Assembly (NCBI GenBank): GCA_932294295.1
Contig: OW028573.1
Coordinates: forward strand, 13,350,155-13,414,154
Origin: Alitta virens
Taxonomy: Eukaryota > Annelida > Polychaeta > Phyllodocida > Nereididae
Length of the DNA stretch: 64,000 nt
Direction of reading: 5' to 3'
The position numbers were made by a program, and so were the translations under genes. The stretch's first letter is position 1. Every line of letters begins with the position of its first letter. Of the stretch, positions 1-11,000 are shown in pieces. The notes beneath the pieces are model-generated. The model was not told where the DNA came from. It made no database searches and saw only the letters and a program-made list of their open reading frames with translations.

Positions 1-643
1 CAATATGGCTCCACTGTAGGAAAAATTAAATTACCTTTAAATCTCTCATATGGCTAAACTGTAAAAAACGTTATAATTGTCAACAAACTGATTTTGAGCA
101 TGACAACCGTTTTGCAGTACATCGTAAAATTTATCTATGCGTGTACCCAACATCCCAGCTCACATGATCTGGTAAGGGCATCCTAAACCTAGCAAGCGTG
201 AACGTTTAACAAAAAAGTTAAACTAGCCTAGCTATGACTAAACAAGACTAGCAAAATTATAGATAATCTCTAAATATGGCAAAGTTGAACCACACAGTAG
301 TATTTAACATCCAATATCGGTTACAAATTTAATTCAACATTTATGACATTTGGTATTTCCAGGGCACTGCAAACTTTTAGCTAGATGGGTCTTGTTAAGA
401 ACTTGCACATAATATTGCTCTCATTGATAGCACCAGCTGCAAGCAAAGAGCAACATTTCACCTTGACATGATGGTGAAACTAGTTCCTAACATGGTAATG
501 TATGAAGCTGTAAAAAGGGGTAACTGCATACTAATTTCTAGTGAACTAAGTGCTAATCTTGAGTGAATTGAGTGCTAATCTTGAGTGAACTGAGTGCTAA
601 TTTAACACTCGTTCGCAATTAATCTTCATGCCTCAAACTTCGG
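1..643. other. No gene seen; 22-bp triple repeat
   Basis: AT-rich sequence with no coding signal. A 22-bp unit beginning AGTGAACTAAGTGC occurs three times in tandem at 540-604. Confidence 0.6.
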
Positions 644-838
644 GGGCGGGGGCATAGCTCAGAGGTAGCGCTCTGGGCTTCCAACCGCTGGGTCCCGGGT
701 TCAATTCCCGGTCGAGCCTAAGTTGGATGGCTGTTTCATCCTTCGTCTCATTGCCATGGTCTCTGCCTGTCCTAATTAGCCCATCAGGTGGAGAAATACA
801 GGACGTAAAGCCCTAATAACCCACCCACCCACCCACCA
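644..838 (+). mobile_element. tRNA-derived SINE, copy 1
   Basis: The head is tRNA-like, with an A box (ATAGCTCAGAGGTAGCG) and a B box (GGTTCAATTCC), followed by a body of about 100 bp that has no tRNA counterpart. The same head and body recur at 1420 and 28139. The putative anticodon loop is CTTCCAA. This copy ends in an ACCC-type simple repeat. It is a SINE and not a working tRNA gene, because the acceptor arms do not pair and the sequence continues into the shared body. Confidence 0.85.
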
Positions 839-1419
839 AGGCTCATCCAGGAAGATGTCTTCATCTGATTGGAATATCTTTTCAGGTGGGCCATGAGTCC
901 ATGACCTGTCCAATTATTAAATCCCCCAGAGGTTTTGAGGGGCTATAGAAGGCATTGTTCAGATCACTGTCATTGTAGGTGTCCATAAGCCTTCAATTAT
1001 ACTAGTTAGCAAATTTGTTTCCTTATAGGGTGGTATTTGGCTACGGCTTTCGCTGTTAACTCCCTCAGAGGTATTAGACCAGAATGAATGCTATGCAGCG
1101 GCATTTCCCGAAGCACCTCCATAAATACAGTAGATCGTTCCAATTGACCAGAATGGTTCTGTAGAAGATGACAGAGAAATTGTACCCTTCAGAGAATACT
1201 GGTCTACCACCCCCCTCCCCTCCATTTTGTCAGTTGCTTGCTCCGAGGGCCCTTTAGAGGATGAGCTGACTCTGCTCTCTTTCTCCCAAGCAGTTTTAGA
1301 GCATTTTTTTTTCAGCTGTCTTAGCTTTCCAGCGTTACGCTTCTCCACCTGTGTACAAGTTGACCACTTGCACCATCTGTAATCATTTCAATTTATACTT
1401 TTTACCCCAAATAATATAA
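839..1419. other. No gene seen between two SINEs
   Basis: Ordinary AT-rich sequence. A minus-strand open frame of 85 codons has no family resemblance and is probably chance. Confidence 0.5.
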
Positions 1420-1617
1420 GGGCGGGGGCCTAGCTCAGAGGTAGCGCTCTGGGCTTCTAACCGCTGGGTCCCGGGTTCGATTCCCGGTCGAGCCTAAGTT
1501 GAATGGCTGTTTCATCCTTCATCTCATTGCCATGGTCTCTGCCTGTCCTAATTAGCCCAACTGGTGCAGAAATACAGGACGTAAAGCCCTAATCACACAC
1601 ACACACACACACACACA
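1420..1617 (+). mobile_element. tRNA-derived SINE, copy 2
   Basis: Same head and body as copy 1, with intact A box (CTAGCTCAGAGGTAGCG) and B box (GGTTCGATTCC). The loop reads CTTCTAA instead of CTTCCAA. The 3' end is a (CA)12 tract at 1594-1617. Same orientation as the other two copies. Confidence 0.88.
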
Positions 1618-3204
1618 TGACAACATCCAGATGACGTGCCCACCAGTGTCAGGACAGGAAATTTACTAAATACAAAGACAAAATAAGCTACATAAAACCA
1701 CACGGTTTGAGCACGTAATTGAGACGTAGTGTTTTTCAAGCTTACTTACATCCATTTCTAATGATATTATGAAGTGCTGGCTACGTCTTTAAAACGCTTT
1801 GATCACTGGTGATCATCCGGGTCCTTGATTAACAGAGACGCACAGACGACACATGGAATCTTGAGTGAAGACAATTATTACACATATGGACTATACCAAG
1901 ATTCAAGAACAAATGTACATTGTGCATGTGCTTGCTTTTTTTAAGCTTTTGTAATGAAGGCTATTGGTCATGGGTCAAAAGTTCGGCAAAAGTTTCTGCT
2001 GAGGTTTACAAATTGATCAGTACAATACTTCATTGTTATTAATATGTTATCTGCCACTGTCAGAAGAGAGCGAAAAGCTAAAGGAATGGCAATGGATTTG
2101 AAATTTAATGTGGTTTATATGCTGTCAACATTGTTGAAGTTGTGTTTGATAATTTCACCTCAGATTCTATGGCATACCTTTACAGACTTTAGTGTGGGCC
2201 TTCAGGCTTCATGCGCCACCTAGCAGATATGTAGTGGCGACACCTTGTGGATAAGCTCAGCGATACATTCAGCTCAGGAATCTACGCAAATGTCTGTCTG
2301 CTAATTCGTGAAGTTTGTGATCTTTATGCTCTTTATTGTCTTCAGATATTCATTATGTGTAAAATTAGGGATTATTCTAACATCATAACATTTTAATTGC
2401 CTATATTATGATGTTATATGATGTTATGATATGACGTGAAGTTGATTCGGTTCATGCGTTTATGGCATGCAGCTGGTTTGCGGCAAATAAAGTTTGTGAC
2501 GGTCTGAAATTGATAACAACCTTACTGCTGAAGCTTGACATCATGTTTTGTTATCAGGTTATGTACATGTTACCGGAAGAGCGCAGCTCTCGTGATTTTC
2601 GCTCTATTATCAAAAGCTACGTTTGATGATTCTGTTTTCTGGGTGACAAACATATTTCTTAGGTGACAACATTCTTGGGACATCTGCCATGTTTACATTC
2701 CACCATGCTGTGAAAAAATGCTGGTTGTCTAACAAAAACGTTTCATGGTTAAAACGTTCTGCGATTAAAACAAGAACATCTAGACCACGTATTAGTTCTG
2801 AGGCACGTGTGTGTCACGCCTTCTGGACGTCCTGACCAGAAAGGTCTGTCGTTTTTGGGCAGTTTTATTGAAGTTCTAAACACGTGAACAATAGTAAACA
2901 AACACGTTTCAAAATTGTAACACCTTTTTGGTGATGCAAACGTTTGGGTCACGTACTATGAGGAGACATCTTCAAAATGTTTTGAACTGCAAATGGTTCA
3001 CTGGGATTCTTCAGCTATATTTGCATGAGGACAAAAATATTTATCTGACAGCATACATGAAATTTGGATCTCTAGTGTCCAGTGCTCCAATGTATTGTTG
3101 GTTTAACTATTTTTTATGGTACTTTTCAGGAAAGACTTTTCCAAAATGAAATTATCACTCATTTTGTCATCTATTAAATATTTTTTAAGAAGGCATGTAT
3201 ATTA
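1618..3204. other. No gene seen
   Basis: Non-coding 3' flank of the receptor gene. Short ATGATGTTAT repeats occur around 2407-2432. Nothing else recognised. Confidence 0.5.
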
Positions 3205-5351
3205 AGCCCCGTTCCCACATAGCCGAGTTACTCGTAGTCAACTCGTAGTAATAACAAAAATTACGTAACACCCAAAATTCGAGGAGTTGGCGACGAATTT
3301 TTGCGGAAAAAATGACCAGGAGTGACTCGCCGAGTTACTCGCCGAATTACTCGCTGAGTTACTCGGCGGGTTCAGCGAGCGACTCGCCGAGTACCAGGAG
3401 TGACTCGCCGAGTACCAGGAGTAACTCGCCGAGTACCAGGAGTAACTCGCCGGGTGAAGCAAGGTGTCTACGACAGCGACGAGTCACCCATCGAATGATA
3501 GGCCGACGCCAGCCTACCTGCATTCTCAGATGAATATCTCGCCTAATATTTGGTCTATTTTCGATCCGAAAAAACCTATGGAGTCACTATGAATTATACT
3601 ACAAAACAATCTTTATTTGACGAAAATCGGACTAATATTAAGGGAGCAGTAGCTTTTTAAAGAAGCGCTCAGCTTTCTGCATTAATACAGTCTGGGCGCG
3701 GACGCTTCAGGGAGCACCAGTATAAGGAAATTAAATATAGCAAATAAAATCACAGATCAAATCACAAATACTAATTACAATATCAATATTAGATTTAAAT
3801 TTTACAAAATATACACAAATTTATACTGATCATAATATCACAATAAGATTCAAATTAACACAAAAAGATAAGAAAGTTATACAAATATAATCATTGCCTG
3901 GTAATTACAATTAAATATATTGCTTTTAATTAATGAAAGCAATTACATATTTTTGTAATTGTGAATGACAATCAAGACAATGTCATATTACTGTGTCATC
4001 TTTGAACAAACCATGAAATGACAGGTCAAAGAACCCCAATTTAGGCAATTAGGCAATTGACACATGTATTGAATTTGCTGTATGCTCTACACCAATTCTT
4101 TGTATCATTCAAAATGCTAATAGCAATTACTGTGTCATCTTTGAACAAACCATGAAATGACAGGTCAAAGAACCCCAATTTAGGCAATTAGGCAATTGAC
4201 ACATGTATTGAATTTGCTGTATGCTCTACACCCATTCTTTGTATCATTCAAAATGCTAATAGCAATTGACATAACAGTCATGGCAGTTGGCAGAATGAGT
4301 AGAAATGAATTGCAATAAAGCTCATCCAAACAATGTATATAAAATGGTCAAAAATATTGACCACACCATTCATGTCAGGGCCATACACAGAGCACCTTGC
4401 CGCCGCCAGACTACCTGCCTTCTCAGACAAATATCTCGCTTAATATTTGGTCTATTTTCAATCTGAAAATCTGTGTGGAATAAGTATGAACTCGACTATA
4501 ATTCAATATTTATTTGACGAAAATCGGACTAATATTAGGGGAGCAGCAGCCTTTTAAAGTAGCGCTCAGCCTTACCTGCATTGATACAGTCCGGGCGCGG
4601 ACGTCTGCGAGAGCACCACTGTTTGCCTCCGCCAACTTAGCTGCCTTCTCAGACGAATATCTCGCTTAATATTTGGTCTATTTTCAATCCGAAAACGCGT
4701 ATGGAATCAGTATGATTTATACTACAATTCAGTCCTGATTTGACGAAAATCGGATTAATATAAATGGAGCAGCAGCCACCGCAAGACAACTGCCTTCTCA
4801 GACAAATATCTCGCTTAATATTCGGGTTTTTTTAAATCCGAAAATACGTATGGAATCACTATGAATTATACTACAAAACAATCTTTGATGCATGTACTAA
4901 AGGTAGAACTCGACGAGTTACTCGGCGAGTTACTCCTACAACTCGGTGAGTTACTCCTACAACTCGCCGAGTTACTCCTCGCACTCCTGAACATCCCCCC
5001 CGAGTGTAATACGAGCGAAAATAGCGCCGAGTAACTCGCCGAGTTCGAGGAGTAACTCGGCGAGTTCGAGGAGTAACTCGGCGAGTTCGAGGAGTAACTC
5101 GGCGAGTCATGGCCGAGTTTTTGGACTCCTGGATAATTCGCCGAGTGTGCCGTGCAGCACGGCATACTCGGGAGACTCGGCAAACTCGGCTCCAAATCTC
5201 ACGAGTTCGCTACGAGACTCAGGAGTTACTCGCCGAGCATCTCTCGAGTGCGAGGAGTAATCGCCGAGTTTAGTAAGAGTTGGGCCCGAGAGGCGTGTTA
5301 CGTAATACTACGAGTTGACTACGAGTAACTCGGCTATGTGGGAACGGGGCT
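3205..5351. mobile_element. Foldback DNA transposon E1 (non-autonomous, TTA target)
   Basis: 2,147 bp with nearly identical inverted ends beginning AGCCCCGTTCCCACATAGCC and extending for about 50 bp. It is flanked by TTA at 3202-3204 and 5352-5354. A TWA target and a lack of coding capacity fit a non-autonomous PIF/Harbinger-type element. Both arms are packed with variants of a 10-20 bp motif (ACTCGCCGAGT / GAGTAACTCGGCGAG) in alternating orientation. The middle holds at least four diverged copies of an AT-rich cassette containing GACGAAAATCGGACTAATAT and a 139-bp tandem duplication at 3988-4266. Related to E2 at 13870 and E3 at 49652. Confidence 0.85.
3988..4266. repeat. 139-bp tandem duplication inside E1
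   Basis: Two nearly identical 139-bp copies starting at 3988 and 4127, both containing CTGTGTCATCTTTGAACAAA. A single copy is present in E3 near 51749-51885. Confidence 0.9.
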
Positions 5352-6980
5352 TTACATTAAAAGTCCAACTGTCCAAGGAAACAACATGTAAAATATTTAC
5401 TTCAGTGACTATCGGTTATCACAAGATAATATGATCTAGTAAGATGTATGTGGCATTTCAGGTTCAGGACTTCAGGTTCAGGACTTCAGGTTTAATTCAA
5501 GGAAGGTTGTGCAATTTGTATCGACTTGTTTGAAGTTTAAAACAACTTGATTCAGTGAACCTAATACAAATACAAATTTTGTGCCGTCATCATGCTGCCA
5601 AATTATAAGGTGAAATAATTATAACATGCCGAGGAAATTTGAACTGATCTTCACAGCCTACAGCCTGTCATAATATCACTAGAATGACCATTCCTGTACT
5701 ACAACTTACCTTTGTGCACTTCTCAAATAATCGTCCTTCTGGCTGTAAGCTGGATTGTACTGAGAGAATTTGCCTACTCTCAACTTTATATGAGGGTTGA
5801 TGAGTTAATAATGACACGTCGCCTGCACAATGGTGTGTGGTGGCTTATGCATTTTTATAGAAACCTATAATTACGTGGGTATACAACTTCCATGGATGTT
5901 CCCAAGGCCCTCGCATCCTTGATAGCATCCGTGATACATTTTTGAGGAAGTTGCGGCTACATTTCTGTTAAGAGTGCATTACATTAGATAACAGATTTAG
6001 CAATGGGAGGCTCCACATTGCACTTGATATGTAAAATAATTTATTATGACACAAAGAGTACATACATATACCCTTGTTCTCAAGGTAGTCATTAGACATC
6101 CAGCTTTAACCAGGCATTTATATGGCCGTTTATTCATGAGGTCAGCAGACTTTGGGCTTCAGTGGCGTCCAGGGGCGGATTCAAGACATTCTGACTGAGA
6201 AAGAAAGGTCCTGGATAATGTGACATACACCTATATTTTTCAGAATTTTTTGAATTCGCCTGCCTGTCCAGCCCTTGAAGGTCCTGGGCCTCCACGCGGC
6301 GAGGGTGGAAACACTTTGGGTGAAGTCCTCTATCTCCAGTGGCTAAAACAGGACAGTGCGCATTGAACAAGCTGCTCTAGCTATCCAACGCAGACACTTA
6401 TTGATTTTTTACATGCTTCTGGTTTCTACCAACTACCAACTATAGATAATCAATCTTACCCTAGAGAGCCTCTACATAGCCCACTCAGGTGCTGATGACG
6501 CGTTAAACAATAACACTACCTACTACCTTGCCTGCCTGTCCTAGTACTTTAACGACTTCCCCAGATCTCATCTTAAGACTTAAAAATCCACTACTTTATG
6601 CTTTTGTCAAATGTTCGAACGATTTCATTAAACAATGCAACTGTTAAATATATACAATACTTTATTGATAAGGTAAATTGGTACATTAGGAAAATTCATA
6701 CAAATTCACAAATTGAGGCATGCGAAGTAAAGGAATTAGTGCAGTGAAAACCTCATTGTCCATTAGGCTCATATAAAGAAAAATCTGGTTAATATTAGTG
6801 ATATACAAACAGCACCTGAAATTACTACAATATATACTAATCTGTCACAGTGATTAACCAAAGTCACAAAATTTGTATTCTCCTGTGGATACAGTTTGAA
6901 TGTTTTGGAGAATGCCAGTCTTAATACAGGTAACTAAACAGAGTAGAATACAATCAGAGATGATCTGGTACAAGCATAAC
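5352..6980. other. No gene seen; short 14-bp repeat
   Basis: Flank between the transposon and the receptor 3' end. TTCAGGTTCAGGAC is repeated 2.4 times at 5457-5490. Minus-strand AATAAA sites lie at 6045, 6134 and 6666. Confidence 0.5.
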
Positions 6981-6986
6981 TTTATT
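6981..6986 (-). other. Candidate poly(A) signal of the receptor gene
   Basis: The minus strand reads AATAAA here, about 315 bases past the stop codon, so the 3' UTR would be about 330 bases. A second AATAAA lies at 6666-6661 and others at 6134-6129 and 6045-6040. Which is used cannot be told from sequence. Confidence 0.35.
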
Positions 6987-7003
6987 TCAAGCAATCATAT
7001 TGA

Positions 7004-7300
7004 TTATTGCAGACTTACGCACAGGGTTGTTATAGACAACACTAGCTCTCACCAGTTTGCACTAAGTATGCCTCAGTTTAATTATATCGAGTTATAACAA
7101 CTGATCTCACAGAATATATAGTATATGAATACTACAAAAAAAGTAGTGAGCCAACACAAATTACCATTGCAAGTTATTCATCAAGGTAAGGGTATGAATC
7201 AGTCTCAATGTCATTTAATTCATCATCATAGTCATAGGAAAAGGAATATTCATCCAAAAATAGTTCAAATACATAGTTTTTATGGATTTCTCAGTAAATG
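7004..7300 (-). other. Probable 3' untranslated region
   Basis: Stretch between the stop codon and the nearest poly(A) signal. AT-rich, no further coding signal. The true end may lie further left if the signal at 6666 is used. Confidence 0.4.
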
Positions 7301-8036
7301 CTACAATTCAGTGACATGGTTGTCACCCAGTCTGCGAGTAGGGGGAGTGACATAGGTTCTAGGGGCAGCTTCATCTTGCTGCTGTTGATCCAAAAAGTCA
7401 GCAAAGTGGACGTTCGTTCGTCCATACCTGAGAGAATTGTACTTTTTGGACCCTGATGTTCGACTTTGTTGGGGAGGAGACAGTGGTTTTCCTTGTGACC
7501 CTGTACTCCAGACATTGTTTTGAGTGATAATAGAGTTTGATGCAAAAACATCTCCAAATCGTGACCCAGTTCGCCCTAGACCTCGGCCTAAGACAATGGG
7601 GCTCTCGCTCTCTCCAGAATCTTCAGATGCGACTGATGCCGGAGACCCCCTTGATCGTCGAAGGGTACCATCACGACATAGTTGGATCCAAGACGCTTTT
7701 GCTTCAGAGTACGTTACGCATTTTGAAATGAAAAGAAGTATGCTGAGAGCGATGTTAGCGAGGCAGAAGATAATCTCCAGAGGAAGCATCCTGGAGCGCA
7801 AAGCTAGCAGGCCAAACAGCCAGGTTATCAGCATAAGGAAAGTGATGACACCACTGGCCTGGATCTGGCCTAACTTTAGGCGAGGGTCTCCTGCTAGTGG
7901 CTTGTCACCAGCGAAAGGTCTTTGGGATACCCTACCAACCACCAACCACATGAGGGCACAAATCAACCATAAGAGTATCATCAATGCCATCACTCCAACG
8001 TAGTACACCATGCTGTTCTGTTTCGGTGCATAACAA
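7301..8036 (-). CDS. Visible exon 19: helices 5-7, cytoplasmic tail and stop
   Basis: Terminal exon, entered in phase 2; stop codon TAG at 7303-7301. It starts with the extracellular-loop Cys (YCYAPK), then helix 5 (SMVYYVGVMALMILLW), helix 6 with the class motif FLMLITWLFGLLAL, and helix 7 (LEIIFCLANIALSILLF). The tail of about 135 residues is Ser/Gly/Arg-rich (SPASVASEDSGESESP) and ends NHVTEL. The final T-E-L fits a class I PDZ ligand; latrophilins also end in such a motif. Acceptor TTTTGCAG. Confidence 0.95.
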
Positions 8037-11000
8037 CTGCAAAAGCAAGTGCAAAATATTAGTCACTTTCTAAACAAACTATAGACTTAATTGACAGCCA
8101 AGTGCTGTGTCAGCTGCTAAGGTAGCACTTATCTGACAACTCAGTCCATAAACACACCACGCACATCAGCGTTTTTCATTATGCTATCCAACTTTTTATG
8201 TTGGAAATTACTTACTAATCTTCGCCTTTCTCATAGGTTGTCAAGTCCAATATGACAAGAAAACCAACATAAAGCAGAGGTATTCCTGAAAGACAATATA
8301 TACTCTATAGAGTCGTTGTACAGGTAATACAACAATGCATGATGATTGTTTATATATTTAGTTAGAAATGTTGCAAATTGTCAGTCATCATGAATTTGGT
8401 GATGGAATGCAGTATTAATTGGTTTTATAACAATATACAGAAGTTCACATGGAAGTGCGGAGAACTGAAAGTTAAAATACTTGCCCCAAGCAGCAGCACA
8501 TCTCTTCAACATGAACTTGGAATCATAAGAAATGAAGACTGTGAGAAGGACATGGTACAAGTTATGGGCATCTAATAAGAGCCATGTGAATGCTGTGAGG
8601 ACAAATGCTTGCATGAAGAACATGGCTCCCACACAAGCAGCTGCAGTGGCATGGACACCCGGCATGCTGACCAGGACGAAGAGGATATTAAGAATAAGAA
8701 GACTAACGGTCAGCTGGATGACTATCTTGCCTGACCGGTCAGCCCTTACACTCCTGCAAAAAAAACCAGTACAACATCAATACATCATGTAAGTTGGTTT
8801 AATTGCAATCATTAAGATAGGCTACATGACAAACTACTTGGACAGCAGATCAAATTTGGAATTTCTTATAATGCATTATTATATAAAACAACACTAAGGA
8901 AAAGCTGTTCACCTATAAATATTTGCCAATTAATGGTCATTTAAGTGATATGTTTTATTACCTGAACAAGACATAGGTAAACAGAGTCAAGAAGCTGAAA
9001 AATATGGCCACTGCACATCCAATGTAAGATGGGGAAGTCAATAGAATTTCTCTTCGCACTTCTGAGGATAACACATCAGCTTCCTGAAAGACAAATCCAC
9101 TATTTAGGCACCATTTAGCCAAAAGAAAGCAAAAAAGATACTATTCTGTTGTGTAATCATGTTCCTTAAAGGGGAACTAATGGAAGTTTGTATGTTAATT
9201 TCAAAAGTTCAATTAGATGTTAAATAATATATTGCAGCGAAAGGAAATGTCTTAAACTCTAGTTTGATATGATTTCAAGCCAATTAAAAGAGTAATTTGC
9301 ACCAATCGCCGACATGCTGGGGGCCGCCATTATTGCACACAGCACACAAGACAGTGACGTCACTTATGTACACTGCTAGGCCATATATGCATTCAGCCAT
9401 ATGAATCAATTCATAATCCTGTTGATTACAAGCCATTACATTGTCCATTGCAATTATAACAAGAACATATAGCATAACAACATAAAGGGTGTTAATTACA
9501 ATTCTTTTGGGAATACAGCATAATTATTGCATTGATTGCAATGAGCAATTTGTATCTAAGAATAGGTATATAGGCATGGGCAAATAAGATTTTGTTTCTA
9601 AACTTATTTGCTTTGTAAATAAAATATGTTACATAATACTTAGGGGCAGTGTGCAGTATTATTTATTGTATAAATATATTTCATAGTATCTATATTTAGA
9701 GTATATATTGTGTTAGTGGGGATGTTTTAAGGGCATCATCTCCTTTACCAAGATTAATATATATTAATTACCAAATTGTGCTTATTTCAATTGTATGTTG
9801 GTTTGCGTTGCTAGATACATTTAATGTAGACCTACCAGTTAAAAATTTTAATATCAAAAACTAATTTTCAATTTGATAATATATATATTTTTTTTAAATA
9901 TGAGTTTGAGGGGGGCATCCACGTCAGCGTTTTATAAATAAGAACTTAGTGGATGTCTCCTGATCAAAGTTAATTGGATTATAATATGTATTTTGACTTT
10001 TTTAATTTATTTTTATTTATTTACTGCTTATCGTTTTTCCTTGCTGCTTTTATTGTTTTATTTAATTTGATCTAATAAACTCTCTGTCTCTCTCTAATTG
10101 CATGGTCTCAAATAGTTCAATGGCAATTACTTGACACTCAGTAAGAACTGCTCTGAAAGTGCAATTAACTGTATCTAAATCTGTTGTTTACAGTTGTTCT
10201 CACTAGAATTGCAATGCTGAGCCTCCAGAATACTTGGCTGAGATTTATAGTACAACAGTGACGTATTTCCGGTCAGTGCAAAACACCGGGAAAATCAAAA
10301 ATGGCGGCCTCCGTGGTTCACAAAACGGAGCTAATAAATGCAGGATATTACTTTACCAGGGCACATATGCAAGTTTTGAATAGCGTTGATGTGTTTCTAT
10401 GGACCCAAGCTAACATCTGAGAGGTAAAGTGCTCAAGGGGTTAGTTCTCCTTTAACATAAGTTCTTTTATCTTTTATTTACTTACAGTGACTAAAGCAAA
10501 GTTGGTCAAATGATAAGCCAAGCAGACCGTTTGCCTGCCAGTACTGGCTTCTTCATTCTTGTAAACTCCATTCAGAGCCCATCTGCCAGCTGAAAATTAT
10601 ACGGAAGTTTTAGTAAACATGCTAGAAATGGGCTTATGATGAATAATAATACATTGAGTCATTTTAGTTCACTTACTAGTCACATTCCAGTAGGCACACT
10701 GCTCTTCCTCTGAACCCTAAAAATGAACAAATCGTGTAAGTCCACAAAGAACAGAGATTGCTTATAGAGCAGACATCATAGCAGAATTCCTTTAGAGCAA
10801 GTAGGCCTATGCGTCAACCAACTATCCTTATAAATTTTCACCAATTATTGCTATTACTTTGAAAGATTAAAATTAGACACAGAAACTAGTTTAGTACTGA
10901 GTATAGATTAATTGGTATTCATTGTAGCTACATAGTCTGGTCAGCGTTTCAGTGAGTTACTTTACAGGAGGTAATCTCATATACGATTTTATTCTGGTTC

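Noticed and set aside
644..716. Functional tRNA gene
   Set aside because: A and B boxes are good, but the acceptor arm does not pair and the same head is joined to a shared non-tRNA body in three copies, so it is a SINE.
3312..3533. Open frames rich in Ser-Pro-Ser-Tyr repeats on both strands of E1 (also 4866-5195)
   Set aside because: They are translations of the transposon's short internal repeats; composition and position show no independent gene.
7524..8003. 159-codon plus-strand frame
   Set aside because: Antisense shadow of the last receptor exon.
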